Origin: Xenopus tropicalis
Lineage: Eukaryota > Chordata > Amphibia > Anura > Pipidae
Direction: 5' to 3'
Length of the DNA: 64,000 nt
NCBI RefSeq assembly: GCF_000004195.4
Contig: NC_030677.2
Span: forward strand, 44,207,142 to 44,271,141
In this document: positions 9,150 to 21,874 of the stretch, in pieces
Position numbering within the stretch: the stretch's first letter is position 1
Layout: every line of letters begins with the position of its first letter
Position numbers and translations under genes: made by a program
The notes under the pieces: model-generated
What the model was told of the DNA's origin: nothing
Database searches by the model: none
The model's input: only the letters and a program-made list of their open reading frames with translations

Positions 9150-10517
9150 CTCCTTACATAGTGGGCAAGTTATTTGAAGGCTTGTTAAGGGATCACATTC
9201 AAAATTAGTTGTGGAAAATGGCATTATGAGCAGTAATCAGCATAACTTTATAAAGATATATAGATTTTGCCAAATCATTTAATACAGTGCCCCCCAAACA
9301 ACTGCTTTCTAATCTAAGGTCTCCTTGTCTTAATAAAGATGCTTGTACATGGATAGGAAACTGGCTACATAATCGGGTACAGAGGGTGGTTGTTAATGGT
9401 ACATACTTGGAGTAAGGTTCTTAGTGGGGTCCCTCAGGGTTCTGTACTGGGTCCACGTTTATTTAACTTTTTCATTAATGACTTATGGGAGGGTATTATA
9501 AGTAATGTATCAGTGTTTACAGATACATTTACAGATTTGTTTACACAAAACTCTGCAGCCCAATTAATTCCATCCAGGGTGAATGTGGCATCCTTGCAGC
9601 AGGATCTTGACAAATTGCCAATCTAGGTGGGTAAGTGGCAAATGAGATTCAGTATCGATAAATGTAAGGTAATGCACCTGGAATGTATGCAAGCCACTTG
9701 TACCCTGAATGGGAGTGTGTTAGGCAAATCCTTAAGGAAGAAGGACCTTGGAGTCCTTGTAGATAATAAACTTGGCTGTAGCAAGAAATGCCAGGCAGCA
9801 GCTGCAAGGGCAAACAAGGTTTTGAGCTGTATTAAAGGGTCAGAGATTAGTGGGAGGAGGGGGAGATTCTTCCACTTTACAGATCGCTGGTAAGGCCCCA
9901 TCTAGAATATGCAGTTTTGGTCTCCAGTGTTCAAACGGGACATTATTGAATTAGAGAGGGTCCAGAGAAGGGCAACTAAGCTGGTAAAGGCTAGGGAAGG
10001 TCTCAGTTATGAAGAAAGACTGGCCAAGCTGGGTCTGTTTACGTTAGAGAAGAGGCGCTTAAGGGAGTGTTTGATAACTATGTATAAATATATAAGGGGA
10101 TCATATAATAATCTCACTAATGCTTTATTTACCAGTAGGTCCATCCAGCAGACAAGTGGGCATCCATTCCAATTAGAAGAAAAGAAGTTCTTAGTATTCA
10201 GAGCTGTGAAGTTGTAGGATTCCCTCCCTGAACCAGTCGTACTGGATTAGATAGCTCCAAGAAGGGGTTAGATGGCTTTTTGCAAAGAGAAAATACAGGG
10301 TTTTTGAAAATAGTCCTTAATACAAATTAATCCAGGGACTGGTCCGATAGCCATCTTGGAGTCAGGAAGGAACAACCCCCCCCAAAGGCAATTTGAAGAG
10401 ACTTCAAAAGGATTTTTTTGCCTTCCTCTGGATTTACTAGAAGTTAGGTAGGTTATATATAGGCATAAAAGGTTGAATGTGATGGATGTGTGCCTTTTTT
10501 AACCTAACTTACTATGT
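9150..10517 (+). mobile_element. CR1/Rex1-like LINE, middle to 3' end
   Basis: The stretch runs from the middle of the reverse transcriptase through the C-terminal region to the family's 3' end. It closes with the block AGTCAGGAAGGAA ... TTGCCTTCCTCTGGAT ... AACCTAACTTACTATGT, a very common frog LINE tail. The 5' part is missing here but a matching upstream piece sits at 6340-6612. Confidence 0.88.
9262..10217 (+). pseudogene. Decayed CR1-type reverse transcriptase and C-terminal region
   Basis: The protein copied the element's RNA into DNA. Readable motifs, in order, are KSFNTVPPKQLL (about 9269), WIGNWLHNRVQRVVVNG, SGVPQGSVLGPRLFNFFIND, the remnant of the catalytic FADD box as VFTDTFTD, DKCKVMHLE, DLGVLVDNKLG, FWSPVFKRDIIELERVQRRA, then LAKLGLFTLEKRRLRE. 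The FADD box has lost its paired aspartates. The frame is broken by stops or slips at about 9409, 9624 and 9892. The motif order and spacing match CR1-group LINEs. It cannot make a working enzyme. Confidence 0.88.
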
Positions 10518-11599
10518 CACAACGTTACTATTACAGTGCCCCTTTAAATCCTCAGGTAACAGGTAATGACATATTATGGAAAAAATGCAAATCAATCATA
10601 AATGAAAAATTGTTCATTACAGTAGGAAACCATTTAGATACATTATACAGAATAGTAGGCCATTTTACTGCTGTAGTTCAAAATGAAAAGGGTATGGGCA
10701 GACGTGGAGTAACTGGAGTAACTGCTTGTTGTAGTTTGTAGTCCTTGATGTTGCAAGTTGCTAATTTGACTTTGGCTGTATCAGCGCTGGATTACAAGCC
10801 ACCTTTTAATAGCCTAACCAGAACAATGATCTCACTCTTTCTAAATGATAACTATAATGTAATATCTTACAAAGCAACTGTTTATAGATATAGGAGGTAA
10901 AATTAACTTCACCACAAGATCTGGAGAGCACATTCCTTTCCTTATCTCACAGCGTCACATAAATATATTAGGACGGAAACTATGCAGGCAATGGCATATC
11001 TTCCCCTGGCTCTTAATCAGACATATTTATATCTTGGGTTTTTTTTATTGTTATTAAAACAATAAATTGCTGATCATACACATAACAAAGATTTTTTTTT
11101 GTCTTTTATTGAATTGGTATAAACAATAGGAATATGAAATAAATGGCTACATCATATTAACTTTACTTTCACTGCAAATGTGGCTCACCAAACAAAATAT
11201 AAATAAGTCCAGGGTCTGCTCACTAGGTACCAGGCTTGGTTATGATTATGACAATTGGTCCTTCATGGTAACCCTTCCTGCTCTGTCTAACAGGCCCCTA
11301 ACTAATGCTATTGAATATCACGGGAGAACTTAAAGTTAGCAGTCTCACAAAAAACCTATTGGGCCACTTTCTAGATGATAAGAGCCCCCCTACTGACTAA
11401 GAGCCATTCAATGCATTTTAAAACTTTTTATAGTTTATAGGCTTGAAGCAGCATTAGAGCACATTAGTTAGATGGGTTTATAGAAGCATGGTGAGAAATA
11501 AATACATGCCCTTTCTTTTATAAAGAAAGAATCTATTGCTGTAATAGCAAAATTATTATTTCTCTTCCTACGTACTAGGTATTACTTTCCTCCAGTCAA
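10518..11599. other. Unclassified AT-rich DNA between two CR1 copies
   Basis: No gene is seen. Two T-rich runs lie at 11039-11047 and 11091-11100. The 75-codon frame at 10514 overlaps the LINE tail and has no motif. Confidence 0.4.
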
Positions 11600-12490
11600 A
11601 AAAGAGATGCAGTTGATAGTGTGGATTCATTAAAATTGAATTCATTTGGTTATAGGGGTCTCTGAAAACATTATACAATAGAGGAATCAACCCACTGTAT
11701 CAAGCCCACTCTGTATGGACACAGATAGTTCAGCTCAAGTTAAGCTACTGGATAACACAGGCCTCTCTTTTGTTTTCTTAGACTTGCTTTCATCGGGTAT
11801 GATACCTATGGATTGGAGGAAAGGTAATGTATTCTCTATTAAAAAGGGATTGTATTGTCAACCTGGCAGTTTGATATCTGTAGTGGGCAAGTTTTTGATA
11901 ACATTCAAGTTTATGTTCAGGAGAATTGCATTATAAGTAGGAATCAGCATGGCTTTAGAAAAGACAGATTGTGTGAACAAATGTAATAGCTTTTTATGAT
12001 AAAGTGGGATGTTTGACTGCGTTTGTGCAGGACAGTTAATTCCATCCAGGTTGGCAGGATCTTGACAAACTGGCAATCGATGACATTCATTGTGGATAAG
12101 TGTAAGGGAATGCACCTTGGATTTAACATTATAACATTAATAGGAAAATGACCTGGGGAAGTTGTGGAAAATAAACCTAGTTGTAGCAAGCAGTGTCAGT
12201 CAGTAGCAGCAACATGGGTCAGCTAAGCTCTAACTATATTAGAAAGGGTATAAAAAGGGTATAATCGTAGGTGGAGAGAATAATTCTTCCCCTTTGCAAA
12301 GCACTGTTAAGGCCTCATTTAGAATATGCCCTGCAGTTTTTTTAAAGAGAGTCCAAAGAAGGGCAACAAAGCTGGTTAAGGGTATTGAAGGTTTCAGTTA
12401 TAAAGAAAGGCTGGTAAGTTGGGGTTGTTTACACTGAAAAAAAGAGGCACTTAAGGTGAGAAATGCCCTCTGGAGAATAGTGGTGAACTC
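11600..12490 (+). mobile_element. Older CR1/Rex1-like LINE fragment
   Basis: A second copy of the family at 9150, more diverged and internally deleted. It preserves the N-terminal reverse-transcriptase piece GMIPMDWRKGNVFSIKKG and VVGKFL (about 11795-11895). Nucleotide blocks equivalent to the DKCK, QCQ and RVQRRA regions follow, but with frameshifts and gaps. The catalytic core is deleted between about 11990 and 12030. The 3' end is lost at about 12490, just before a TA-MITE. Confidence 0.8.
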
Positions 12491-12505
12491 ACATATTGAT
12501 TAATA

Positions 12506-12791
12506 CAGAAATTGGATACGTAATCTGGAAACCCATTATCCAGAAAGCTCCAAATTACAAAAAGGCCATCTCCCACAGACTCCATTTTAATCAAATACAT
12601 ATAATTTTTAAAAATGATTTATTTTTCTCTGTAATAATAAAACGTATAAAAAATAAGTAGTTTGTACTTGATCCCAACTAAGATATAATGATTTTTCAGT
12701 AGACTTAAGGTATAGAGATCCAAATTATGTTAGACCCGTTATCTGGAAAACCCCAGGTTCCTAGCATTCTGGCTAATAATTCCCATACCTG
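12506..12791 (+). mobile_element. TA-flanked CAGGTATGGGA MITE, copy 2
   Basis: The start is degenerate (CAGAAATTGGATACG, after TA) and the end is CCCATACCTG. Internally it matches copy 1 with a deletion around the ATTGGAGGC box. 286 bp. Confidence 0.8.
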
Positions 12792-13340
12792 ATTTGATAT
12801 TTTCCTGATTTCCTGTTTCTCCACAGTTGAAAAAAAGTTCACTATTTGACAGTTATTTCACTATTTTATGTGTTGCGTACTGTACTCCATGTTACTACCT
12901 GCAGACAAGATTAAAAATAATCTCCCATCAATCAACCAGTTGCCTGCGTTGGGCTTAATACTATAAGTCCAAGAGTTCTCTTAGGATTTATTTCTTTTGA
13001 AGTAAATTATACTTATTTTGCTGACGTTGGTAGTAAGGTCTAATAAACGAAATGGAAAAGTCAAAAAGGCTTTTGTTGAGAATGTTCTTTGGTTTAAGTC
13101 AAGTTGTTATATATAACTTATTCCTTCCTGAGAGCTGCTTTGAAAGCCTTCAATTGAGGGCTTATAGGGAATCAACTTTAACATTTGTATGAAAAATACC
13201 ATTACAAACTAGCCAAAAACAACCAAGAAACAGTATTAATAATAAGGTAAAGTGCAAAAGTATTACTAATAAGGTAAAGTGCAGGTACTGTGAAAGCACA
13301 GGAAGGATATGTAAAAGGGTCAAGATTTTAGACACTGGCA
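12792..13340. other. Unclassified AT-rich DNA
   Basis: No gene. A local 23-bp tandem duplication (AATAAGGTAAAGTGCA units) lies at about 13236-13283. Confidence 0.4.
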
Positions 13341-13964
13341 TTAAAGGACATGAAACCCCCACAAAAAAATGTAATCAGTGAATAGCCTCTTTGTAATATA
13401 TAATACCTGCCAATCCTGTTGTTCAAAGGTTAATAGTAAGGCTGCAGCATCCCCTAATCACTTAGGATTTCTACTCCTCCTGTAACCCACTCTGCCCCCT
13501 TCCTCAGTAATGTACTTTGGCAGTTGGCTTGTGGGCATGCTCAGTTCTTCTCAGTTCAGATTACTAAACCTGCCTTCCAGTTTAGGAGTCAATGTATAGA
13601 TGACACTGCTGGTTCCCACAGAAACTCTGCTCTAGATGTCTGCTCCTATTTTTTTCTCCTTACCTCTCTCTCCTGTGCTCAATCCAAGCAAGACTTTTTA
13701 TCAAAGTAAGTTCTGCCTGTGTAAGCCTGCATTCCTGATTGCATGAACTTTACAGAGCGCATGTGCTGTTTGCAGATGCAAATGTCACAGAAGATGTATG
13801 AGAGGGAAAATGGCTGCCATATGAAGATTATTATTTGTTTTAAGAAAACGCAATGGTGCTTGCAAATGGGGGGATATACTGTATGCAGTACAAATAACGT
13901 GGTGTGGGAGATGTGCCCAACTGATATACATTGTAGGACAATGTAGGCTTTTCATGTCCTTTAA
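13341..13964 (+). mobile_element. Kolobok-type MITE with TTAAAGGACATGAAA ends
   Basis: The element is bounded by TTAA at 13341-13344 and 13961-13964, with inverted ends TTAAAGGACATGAAA and TTTTCATGTCCTTTAA. Length is 624 bp including the TTAA. The two open frames inside (13524 and 13743) are not protein-like. A partial reverse copy is at 5870-6112. TTAA duplication plus TTAAAGG ends point to the T2/Kolobok group. Confidence 0.82.
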
Positions 13965-15154
13965 TAGTTAGCAGGGAACTGTAGGCATTGTCACGTACCC
14001 TGGCAAGGTGCAAAACATAATGTTAAGCATTTATGTATATGATAGTGCTTATAATTATGGCACCCATTGTCATCCTAAAGTCACGGCAGAATAAAATCAA
14101 ACTAACATGGTAGTTTTTCCTTCACTTTCTTGCAAATGTGTTCACCTCTTCATCACTACTATGCAGGCAATTTCTCCCCCGCACATCCTACACAGTGTTT
14201 TTTCTTATAGCCTTCTGTCATTGTGTGTGAGTTGCTGGTGAATGTACTGCCTGTGCTCTATGTATGCATTCTGTACCTGACTATAATCCATTATGCACTC
14301 TAATAAAGCATAAAATACAAATATGCATTTTCCCTGCACATAAATTGGCTATTTTGTTGAATTTAAGGAGTATTACATTAGAGCAATCTGTTCTATTTTT
14401 ATTGAGGCATGATTGATGTATAAATCATTTATTGTATTCATCAAGGTAACAAAGATTGCTATAATTTAGAAAACTAAATTAAGAACATGCTATATTGCCT
14501 GGTGTCAAGCAAATTAGTATAGAAAGAGAGCAAACATTTCTGAGATGTGACAGTATATAATAATATAATGGAAACATTACTGGTGCCTCATCAACAAGTA
14601 CTGGTAGTGAGGGGTAAGAAGTACGGTAGTCGGGTAAAACAGGTGACATTTACAAGAATACTGAGCTAAAGGTACAATTTGATCATGGATATTTTATAAT
14701 TGAAAATTATTATCTGTGTAGTTATGCAGACTGAGCTATAGGCCTATTAGTGAAGGAATTATAGGATAACGCAATTAAGTCAGTAAGTAGGTGTAAGAAG
14801 GATCTGTAGTAATGGAGAGGTATAAATTGCTGGTAAAGGGATAGTCCTTTTTTCTTACATGGGCTAAAATAAAGCAGAGAATATTGTATCACAGAAATGT
14901 TGGAGGAGTAATAAAGACTATGACAGTGTAGAGCTCAGGTGAAGTTTGGACCCAATGAAGAGGCATTGTCATTGGTTACTATTCAGCAATATGATTCCAG
15001 CATAGGAAAGGATATGTTTGCCTTACTTTGACTACATCTCAAGCTAGAGGTGAGAAGGAATTCTAAAATTACCTTAAAGATAATTTTTTCTACCATTTAA
15101 AATGTTATTCTTAAACCAACTTGAACATTTTTTTTTTAACTGTAATATTGGTGT
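13965..15154. other. Unclassified AT-rich DNA
   Basis: I see no gene or recognised repeat. The sequence is plain, AT-rich and without long open frames. Confidence 0.45.
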
Positions 15155-15632
15155 TTAGGTGCCATCTCAGTGCATTGAGTCTGAGTCTGAGCTTTCAGAA
15201 GGAGCCAGCGCTACACATTAGAACTGCTTTCAGGTAACCTATTGTTTCTCCTACTCCCATGTAACTGGAGGAGTCCCAAGCTGGACTTCAATTTCTTACT
15301 ATTGAGTGCTATTCTGGTACCTACTGGGAGCTGCTATCTTGCTCCCTTCCCATTGTTCTGCTGATCAGTTGCTGGGAGGGGGGTGATATCACTCCAACTT
15401 GCAGCTCAGCAGTAAAGCGTGACTGAAGTTTATCAGAGCACAGGTCACATGGCTGTGGCACCCTAGGGATTGAAGAATATGGCTAGCCCCATGTGAAATT
15501 TCAAAATTAAATATAAAAAAATCTGTTTGTGTTTTTGAAAAACAGATTTCAATGCAGGATTCCGCTGGAGAAGCTCTATTAACTGATGTGTTTAGAAAAA
15601 AACATGTTTTCCCATAACAGTATTCCTTTTAT
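15155..15632 (+). mobile_element. T2/Kolobok-type MITE, 3' portion
   Basis: The segment includes the blocks GAGTCTGAGCTTTCAGAAGG, TGATATCACTCCAACTTGCA, CTAGCCCCATGTGAAATTTC and the 3' terminus CATAACAGTATTCCTTTT, a mutated ACAGTATCCCTTTAA. This is a very common frog MITE. The 5' TTAA end is missing. Confidence 0.75.
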
Positions 15633-15984
15633 GTGCTAGATGGGTAGCTAAACAAAATCCTCAGCTTGAAAGGCAGAAGGAACAACATTCACCAGGAAGT
15701 AGGACTAAACGTATGCAAAGTGCTGTAGCAGTAGCTTACTCACAGAAAGATGATGTTTAATTCATTAACTCTATATTGCACAAGTGATCCAAGAAATATC
15801 CAAATGATATTTCATTAAGGTAAAACAGAATAACTTGTAATCTCTGCTGAACAAAAGAGAAATGCAAAAATAGCTCACCCTGAGCTGAAATATAAAGGGC
15901 TGTACTAAGCTAGGGTACCATTGGCTCTCTAGTATTCAGTGACATTAAACACTAAAGGAACAGGAACGCCAGGTGGCTCTACAC
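15633..15984. other. Unclassified DNA
   Basis: Nothing recognised: no open frame above 60 codons and no terminal repeats. Confidence 0.4.
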
Positions 15985-16160
15985 TTACTGGGTTATATAA
16001 TAAAAGATACAATGTTTGCCCAGGTGCAGTTACTTATAACAACAAGTCACCAGGTAACATTTTCTGGTCACCTACTTAAAGGCAAATACCTTAATGCCTG
16101 CCATGGTTTACTGCACCTGGGCAAAGTAAGCACGTTTTATGAAATATGATAAAAAATTCA
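15985..16160. repeat. Foldback MITE with TTTGCCCAGGTGCAGT arms
   Basis: The arms TTTGCCCAGGTGCAGT (near 16014) and its reverse complement (ending near 16127) enclose a ~80-bp spacer. Outside them lie GGTTATATAATAAAAG and its degenerate inverse. It resembles a frog foldback element with TTATTAAATAACCC ends, here decayed. Confidence 0.5.
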
Positions 16161-18374
16161 AGTAAAAACATATACTACATATAAACATTTGTAAATGCCT
16201 AGTGGGCTGTACACCAGGTATCATTTAAAACAAAACCAAGGTTTCAGCCAAAGTAATAGCCTTAAAGAAGCACAAATATGATGCAGGAACGACACCCAGT
16301 TTTCTTGATTTTAGGAAGTGAAACAACAACCCAGGAACACTGAAATATCAGCACATGGACAGTGAAAAACAAAAAGTTTGAAAATAAGTGACTTGATAAA
16401 AAAATAAAGGAGCTTTTTGTTTGGAACAGACTGAGCAGGCCGAGACAAAGCATCAAAATTCAAACCACCAAAATAACAATGAAGCAGGTCAATGGACTTC
16501 TAACATCAGGGAGGCCAGAAATCTTACAGGAAGAAGACTTGGCCCAGAGGTTATGCTGGGAAAGAGAAATGCCTGGCAAATATAAGGTCAAATGTTTTGT
16601 CGAGTAGCAGGAATATATAAGGGTTCTAGTCAACACATAGGTAATCGGGAGGAAGCAAAGAAAGGAACTGAAGTCAAAGTCAAGGATAGGCAAATGCAAA
16701 AATAACTCCAAGGGATTAGGTGCCCCTTGCACCAGTCTATACTGGGATTATAAACCTTAACCAGGGCAGACCAAGAATAATAGCAGTTGAAAGGTCTTTC
16801 AACAAAGAAGATGGCTTCCTCACAGTTATTTCCCACCTAGAAACCAGATAAGCCAGGAACCCCTAGTCTTTTATTCTAAGCATGAAAAGAAAAGATGCAC
16901 GTAGACTAAATTTGGACACAAGAAAATGTCTTTATTGGCCTATTTCACCAGAAAAAAATAGAAGGGTTGATAATAATAAACAGCCCTATTTATCATAATT
17001 TGGAAATTGAAATATATTGGTTTTAAGTATTTCTTTTCATATCTAAGCATTTAGCTGAGTTTTGTTTATCTGGATAATTTTAAGTATGGCAACAAGACAA
17101 ATATGTGGGTTACAGACCTTGTTACTTAAAGTAATCAGAATCATCTCTCAAGCTAAAAAGACTGTCAATGTTTTAGGAAATTGCATTGTGTTATAAACCT
17201 ACATACTGTTAATGTACTGAAAAGGGAAAGAAATGTTGCTTTCTGCAGAGGAATGACCACCCAGCTCCATCGTTCATTTTGTTGTTAGTTGGGGCCTAGC
17301 TACCAAAATGTTTATTCCTCCTGCCTTCACTTACTTCTTCCATCCTGCCTGTAATTATTCTGCCTGTAATCATAAACCAATGTAAGGTTTATAATTATTT
17401 TGGTACAACAGCAGACCTAAAGTGCAATGTTCTGCAGAAGGAAAGCCGGGGGTGGGTTCCTACCAGTAAAAATATCCTCCTGCATCCCTAACTAAACAAT
17501 GCGATTCTCAGAAGCCAGCTGTCACAATGGCATTCCATACACTTAATTTACTTAAGTTATGTTCTTTAAAAAGAACTATGACATAATTGTGGTTCGATCT
17601 TGAGCTTACCAAAGTCATGCAGAATTGTGGCATGCATAGAATACTTACAGCTTAAATGAAGAGCCATTAAACCAAGGTAGGATGTAGCCAATTTGATTTC
17701 GAGAGAGTAAGGGGGTGCTGAGGCCGGCCCAGGACTCCTACCTTTGTCAGTGTCTTACCTTGGTTTGTGATAATTACTCCTTGTATACGGTACTCTAACA
17801 CACAATTCTGCTCTCAAAAATCATTGTGTTGATTGGAAATTTGTGTAAAAGTAATGGAATGGATGCAGAAAGTCTTACCAAAGAAAAGACTCAGGCCAAA
17901 TAAATATTCCATATATACAACATTGTATGTGTATACAAATCAATCACAGCTTTTCTCTGACACTCTATGTTAAATATGCCAGTTTATCAGTCTTTTTTGT
18001 GAGCCTTGTGAACTCTGGAACATATTCAAAATATCTTTGACTTGGGCATTTTTCAAATATGTCTATGCTTCAAGATTTATGGTGATCTTATTAACTCAAG
18101 CATAAGGCATCTCTGTACTTAATGCCTGCCATAAACAGGGCTCCCTAGTACCTTGTGCCCCCCTGCAGTCCCAACATGCATGTTCTCAATACACAATTTA
18201 GGGGTGTTCTACATGCCGATCACCCCTCCAGTACGTAGCACTGCACTTACATGTTTTTTATACATTTGATCAGTGCCCCCCCTTACCAGTTAACAAGGCT
18301 GGACAGTCTCTCAAGCTGGATTCATATGGACAACAGATATGTTTTTCCCTTAACTGACCTTTGGCTAAGTTAAT
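16161..18374. other. Long unclassified stretch
   Basis: About 2.2 kb without gene evidence or recognised repeats. Minus-strand frames near 16262-16836 overlap each other in different frames and have leucine/serine-rich random-looking composition, so they are not called. Confidence 0.4.
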
Positions 18375-18704
18375 AGGGTTGCCATCTTTTTACCGGGAAG
18401 ATACCTGCTGGGGCAGGGAGTGGGCCACGAGGGGGCGGGTTGTGATGTTAATGGAAGAGCCTTAATGTTACAGAGCAGAGTCACAACACTAAGGTGTGGA
18501 GTTCACCATTACAATTTTAATTGGGGAGGAATTTGGGAATGTCCGTAGGAGCTAGGAATAGGATAATGGGGTGGAGATGGATGGGGTGGATCGGGGCTGG
18601 TGTCATATTGACTAGTTATTACAAATTTACGAACAAGTATATTACAGGTGGATGTGTAATGTCAGCCCTAGCCTTGGCTGGTATTTAACTTAAGTGGCAA
18701 CCCT
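18375..18704. mobile_element. MITE with AGGGTTGCCA inverted ends
   Basis: It starts AGGGTTGCCATCTTTTTACC and ends AAGTGGCAACCCT. The interior is GC-rich at the left. Length is 330 bp. I could not find a convincing target duplication, so the superfamily is unassigned. Confidence 0.6.
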
Positions 18705-19225
18705 CAACCCCACAGTTTTATATATTTTTATATATTTTTCCCCATAATGTACATTAGGAATCTCTTTTTTTCCTAAATAATGTTATAATAAAACTCTACT
18801 TATCACTCAAGATGAAGTTGATGCTCAAGTAATATTGGCAACACATATTTCCTTTGGTATAAGCAATAATGTTACTGAAAGCATAAATTCAAGGAAATTC
18901 CTATAATACAGGGAATTAGGTATAATTGCTTCTGCAGCAGAATGAAGAAATATGACAACTGACGAGAGCTGCTGTTTAAAACAAGAAACATTACAATAAC
19001 AAGGCAAGGTGACAGGATATTGATGTTTAACAGAAAATTAATTTGTGGAAATTTTCATTAACCTGAAAAGTAGGCCCTAATATGTACACTCAAAAAACCA
19101 GGAACGACAGCGGTGCCTCTGGACAAATATATAATAACTCAGTCTAGGGTGGCAAAATTAAGCCCCATAAAACTATGCTAACACTGGGACTAGGTATTAG
19201 GTAGGTCACTTTCTTTACATATATG
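18705..19225. other. Unclassified AT-rich DNA
   Basis: No gene or clear repeat; a TATATTTTTA doublet is at 18719-18738. Confidence 0.4.
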
Positions 19226-20063
19226 GGGCCCGATTCACTAAAGTCCGAAATAAGGAGTGCTATTTATAGCATGCGTTAAAAATCTTATCACTTCTTATTT
19301 TTCACTCGATTCACTAAAAGGACACTTGTCATAATTAAGAAGCGATGTTCTTGGCGTTATTTATCTTACGATGACATATTTTCAAGCAATATATTACGCA
19401 GCGCACAAGATATTACGCAGCGCGCGATATTTTATGCAGAGCGCAATATATTACGCAGAGCGCAATATATTACGCACGTAACCATTACTTTCTGAAAACC
19501 ACCATTTCCCTGAAAACTGGAGGATGCATCACTCTAAGGCCAACATATACTTGAAAAAATACGACTGCAAACTCCATGTTGTGTTGCCAAAAGCTCACGA
19601 ACCGCAATTTTCTTTAAGTACCGCCTGCCCCAAGTAGGGTTAATATTCACACAGATTAACACGATATTTTGCACGTTTAACGCTTCATATGTGTTTGTGA
19701 ATCATGCGTTAGTACTATTTCTATTCGCTAATTAACGCAATGCGTTTTTTTTGTGCATGCGATATGCGGATTAACACATGCGAAATGACTTTGATGAATC
19801 GGTACTTAATTATCGCATGCTTTTTAATGAAAAAAACTATGCTATAAGCGTTATTGACCTTTAGTGAATCGGGCCCTATAACGCTTATCGCATAGTTTTT
19901 TTCATTTAAATATGTCGTCGCAAGATAAATAACGCCAAGAACATCGCTTCTTAATTATGACAAGTGTCCTTTTAGTGAATCGAGCGAAAAATAAGAAGTG
20001 ATAAGATTTTTAACGCATGCTATAAATAGCACTCCTTATTTCGGACTTTAGTGAATCGGGCCC
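19226..20063. mobile_element. 838-bp palindromic element, 3-bp duplication (ATG)
   Basis: The element begins GGGCCCGATTCACTAAAG and ends with its exact inverse. It is flanked by ATG at 19223-19225 and 20064-20066. The arms are near-identical for about 160 bp (19226-19384 and 19906-20063). A second GGGCCCGATTCACTAAAG terminus lies inside in reverse (about 19859-19876), and sequence on each side of it is again palindromic, as if one copy had inserted in another. A 3-bp duplication and long arms suit PIF/Harbinger-type MITEs, but that class is inferred. Confidence 0.8.
19387..19476. repeat. Minisatellite of ~19-bp units
   Basis: About 4.7 degenerate copies of CAATATATTACGCAGAGCG run in tandem inside the palindromic element. 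Confidence 0.8.
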
Positions 20064-20499
20064 ATGATATGTTAACCATTGAAAGACCAGTTAAAATTAA
20101 AAAATAAATACTTTCAAAGATAAAACTTATTTACCATATGGTACAAAAAGATCACATACCTTGCAATACACCATTATTCAGGGGCTAATTTAGTGCCCAA
20201 TTTCCTGAGGTGCTCCAAGTAATCAAAAGTTCAAAAGCATGTTAAAAATGATTTTATCCTCTAGGATAATGGTATACCTGAGAGTTATGGCCTGAGTCTG
20301 AATGAGTTAGGGGACAGGTAGGGGGAGGGGCTTATGAACCACCCCCTGCCAACCACTTTTGGATAAAGTGCTGTCTGTTCAAAAAAAAGGGCACATACAT
20401 TTTGGTCACATACTTAGATTCTTATCAACATGCCTCACAGTGTACAAAACCCCCCTAAATAGCCCAGTCCTAAATTTAGTGCCAATTCCATCAGTGTGA

Positions 20500-20594
20500 C
20501 GCCATTTGCATTTTACAAAGTTCTCGCCATTTTGTGAATTGTTCATCAGTTTCACAAATTTTTCGTTGAAACAGGACAGATTCGCTCATCACTA
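20500..20594 (-). repeat. Terminal fragment of a TAGTGATGAGCGAAT repeat
   Basis: On the minus strand it begins TAGTGATGAGCGAATCTGTCC and continues with GAAAAATTTGTGAAA. This is a frequent frog repeat end. The other end is not present. Confidence 0.5.
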
Positions 20595-21874
20595 ATTATG
20601 GGCAACATCCTACGAGCACCCAAAAGAAAGCGAATACCACAGAGCAATTTCTTTACATCAGGGATTCAGAAAAGGCCAGACCAAAACCAGAGAACAGAAA
20701 AAAAAGCAGTGAGTGGTCCCTAGAGCTAGAGGAAGTATGGCGGTACCACAGGAGGCGGAATGCCTAGGCATGGACTGCAATTCCCTGTAGTACCTCAGTC
20801 CTGGCAACTCAGAACATGATAGGAGGAGAAAATGGAAGTAGAACTTGACTGAGCTTGTTTTGTGAGAGCTTTTTACTATTTCTGAGCTTAGGGGTAGATT
20901 AGAAATTTCCTTAAGGGATAATAGCATGGGGCCCTGCAGTCACGTGGTTGTCAATTGCCTTGTCAGTGTGCAAGTGAAGCAGGTAGCGCTCTGGAGCACT
21001 GCACTATTTACTACGTTTGGTAATAGATGAATAGAAAAAGGAAAAAAGAAGGCTATGATTTCTGTGAATTATACCTATTCTGTAGCTTCCACCCAATAAA
21101 ATTCCTTTGTTAAACTTCTCAACTCTCCAGTTTTATACAGTAGATGCAGTAGAAGCAAGAAAGCCTACACGGATGGATGTTTTCATGAACAACAGAGAAG
21201 TTAATATCGTGTTTTAGTTCCACCCCAGCTGGATAAAACAACAGGCAATTGAAAAAGCATTCATTACGTGAGTAGAGTAATTGAATAAAAGAATTCCGAG
21301 GGTACAGTAACAACACCGCATATGTAAACTTGGGCAAACTTGCCCGGGCCATGCAAATTCTCTTTCATTGTCAATCGTCCAGAAATAACTAGGACAAATT
21401 TTCCCATCTGTGCTCACAATGTAGGCAACTAGTTGCGTTCATTCATTTTGTAGTTAAAGAGGAAATTAAGAGCCAAAATGTACTGTGAGCTTTGCAAGGC
21501 CTGACTGTGTCTGTTATGTTTGCTCACGCATTAAAGTAAACAAGCCGCGTACCAGGAGAAGCATGTGCATTTATTTACTTTCTTCTCCAGCCTTTGATAA
21601 TCATTCAGGGATGATATTTCTTTGGCTGAATGTTTGCAAATGATTATTGAGTATATCGCTCAGATAGGCTGTGCTTACTTAATAATAAATACAGTCACTG
21701 GTACTGAGGTGTTTTTCTTATTTTTGGCAAAGCTTTTCAGGCCAAGGTTGTTTCAGTGTTGTCTTAAATCAAATATTCTGCCCAGTACATTTTACAACAC
21801 ATCCATTTATGACCTGCAATTGCAAGTTGTGGTTGCACAAATTTAGCCACAGTTGTACATAAACATGGTATTCC
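20595..21874. other. Unclassified DNA
   Basis: About 1.3 kb without recognised features. Minus-strand frames at 20658, 21119 and 21214 lack motifs, and two of them overlap in different frames. Confidence 0.4.

Noticed and set aside
19387..19476. Regularly spaced repeats that superficially suggest a CRISPR array
   Set aside because: Units are contiguous with no unique spacers and lie in a eukaryotic transposon: a minisatellite.
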